DNA of 64,000 nucleotides from positions 18,020 to 82,019 of the forward strand of contig CALUJC010000008.1 of the NCBI GenBank assembly GCA_944320865.1, written 5' to 3'. The notes under the pieces are model-generated. The model did no database searches. It was not told the DNA's origin and was given only the letters and a program-made list of their open reading frames with translations. Of this stretch, positions 63,991 through 64,000 are shown one piece after another. How positions within the stretch are numbered: the stretch's first letter is position 1; each line of letters starts with the position of its first letter. The DNA comes from an uncultured Bacteroides sp. GTDB lineage: Bacteria > Bacteroidota > Bacteroidia > Bacteroidales > Bacteroidaceae. The position numbers and the translations under genes are program-made.

Positions 63991-64000
63991 TGATACCCAT

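Overview
The window looks like a Bacteroides-type chromosome (Bacteroidales). Recurrent intergenic boxes match the Bacteroides sigma-ABfr -7 element TAnnTTTG. There are SusC/SusD homologues, an ECF sigma/FecR pair, many lipoproteins with Bacteroidota-style lipoboxes, and family-specific proteins (DUF6242, NigD-like, 6-bladed beta-propeller, BACON). No species can be fixed from the sequence alone. Most of the window is GC-rich, compact and housekeeping. The block at about 26.0-39.5 kb is clearly AT-rich and looks like an acquired polysaccharide utilisation locus (PUL).

Layout. 0-3.4 kb, minus strand: a 5' fragment of priA, then proA, proB, a DUF2007 protein and two small membrane proteins, one of only 34 residues. 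3.6-10.6 kb, minus strand: an envelope-biogenesis run of murI, two Skp/OmpH chaperones, bamA, uppS and a DUF6242 lipoprotein. 10.7-16.4 kb: ribD, then on the plus strand prmC-recX, pyrE, an SRPBCC protein and argH. 16.4-18.3 kb: an AAA ATPase overlapping an HNH nuclease, a PtuA/PtuB-like (Septu-type) candidate defence pair. 18.3-25.9 kb: a beta-propeller lipoprotein, tRNA-Gly and tRNA-Leu, a GH2 beta-galactosidase, lrgAB (minus) and pta-ackA.

26.0-39.4 kb, PUL: an ECF sigma factor and FecR anti-sigma (minus) diverge from a SusC with an STN signalling domain. Downstream are SusD, two phosphodiester-glycosidase (NAGPA-like) lipoproteins, a BACON/beta-helix lipoprotein and a GH123-like hydrolase. 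One NAGPA-like copy has degenerate active-site motifs. The set suggests recognition and trimming of a glycan carrying sugar-phosphodiester and N-acetylgalactosaminide-type linkages; the substrate is inference. An alkaline phosphatase with its own promoter follows, then a gene joining a ChbG/HpnK-type deacetylase to a class-C serine hydrolase.

43-64 kb is again housekeeping: lpxH, a TlpA-like thioredoxin, a DUF59 protein, radC, a GT2 glycosyltransferase, crcB, rmuC, efp, rpmH, a PASTA protein, a RluA-family pseudouridine synthase, ddl, an acyltransferase, a NigD-like lipoprotein, a rhodanese lipoprotein, murF, a VanZ-like protein, an NSS transporter, an HhH protein, lolD, tcdA and a CPA2 antiporter.

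The intergenic DNA is unusually structured. (1) Five elements carry oppositely oriented arrays of about 11-bp units around a TATAG-like core. (2) Two 175-bp MITE-like palindromic elements lie in inverted orientation around radC and the glycosyltransferase gene, one of them between a promoter and crcB. (3) Three copies of a REP-like palindrome (AGAGACGYGGC...GTCTCT) occur. (4) ATTAG-rich inverted repeats flank two gene ends. These repeats and the PUL are the most interesting parts of the window.
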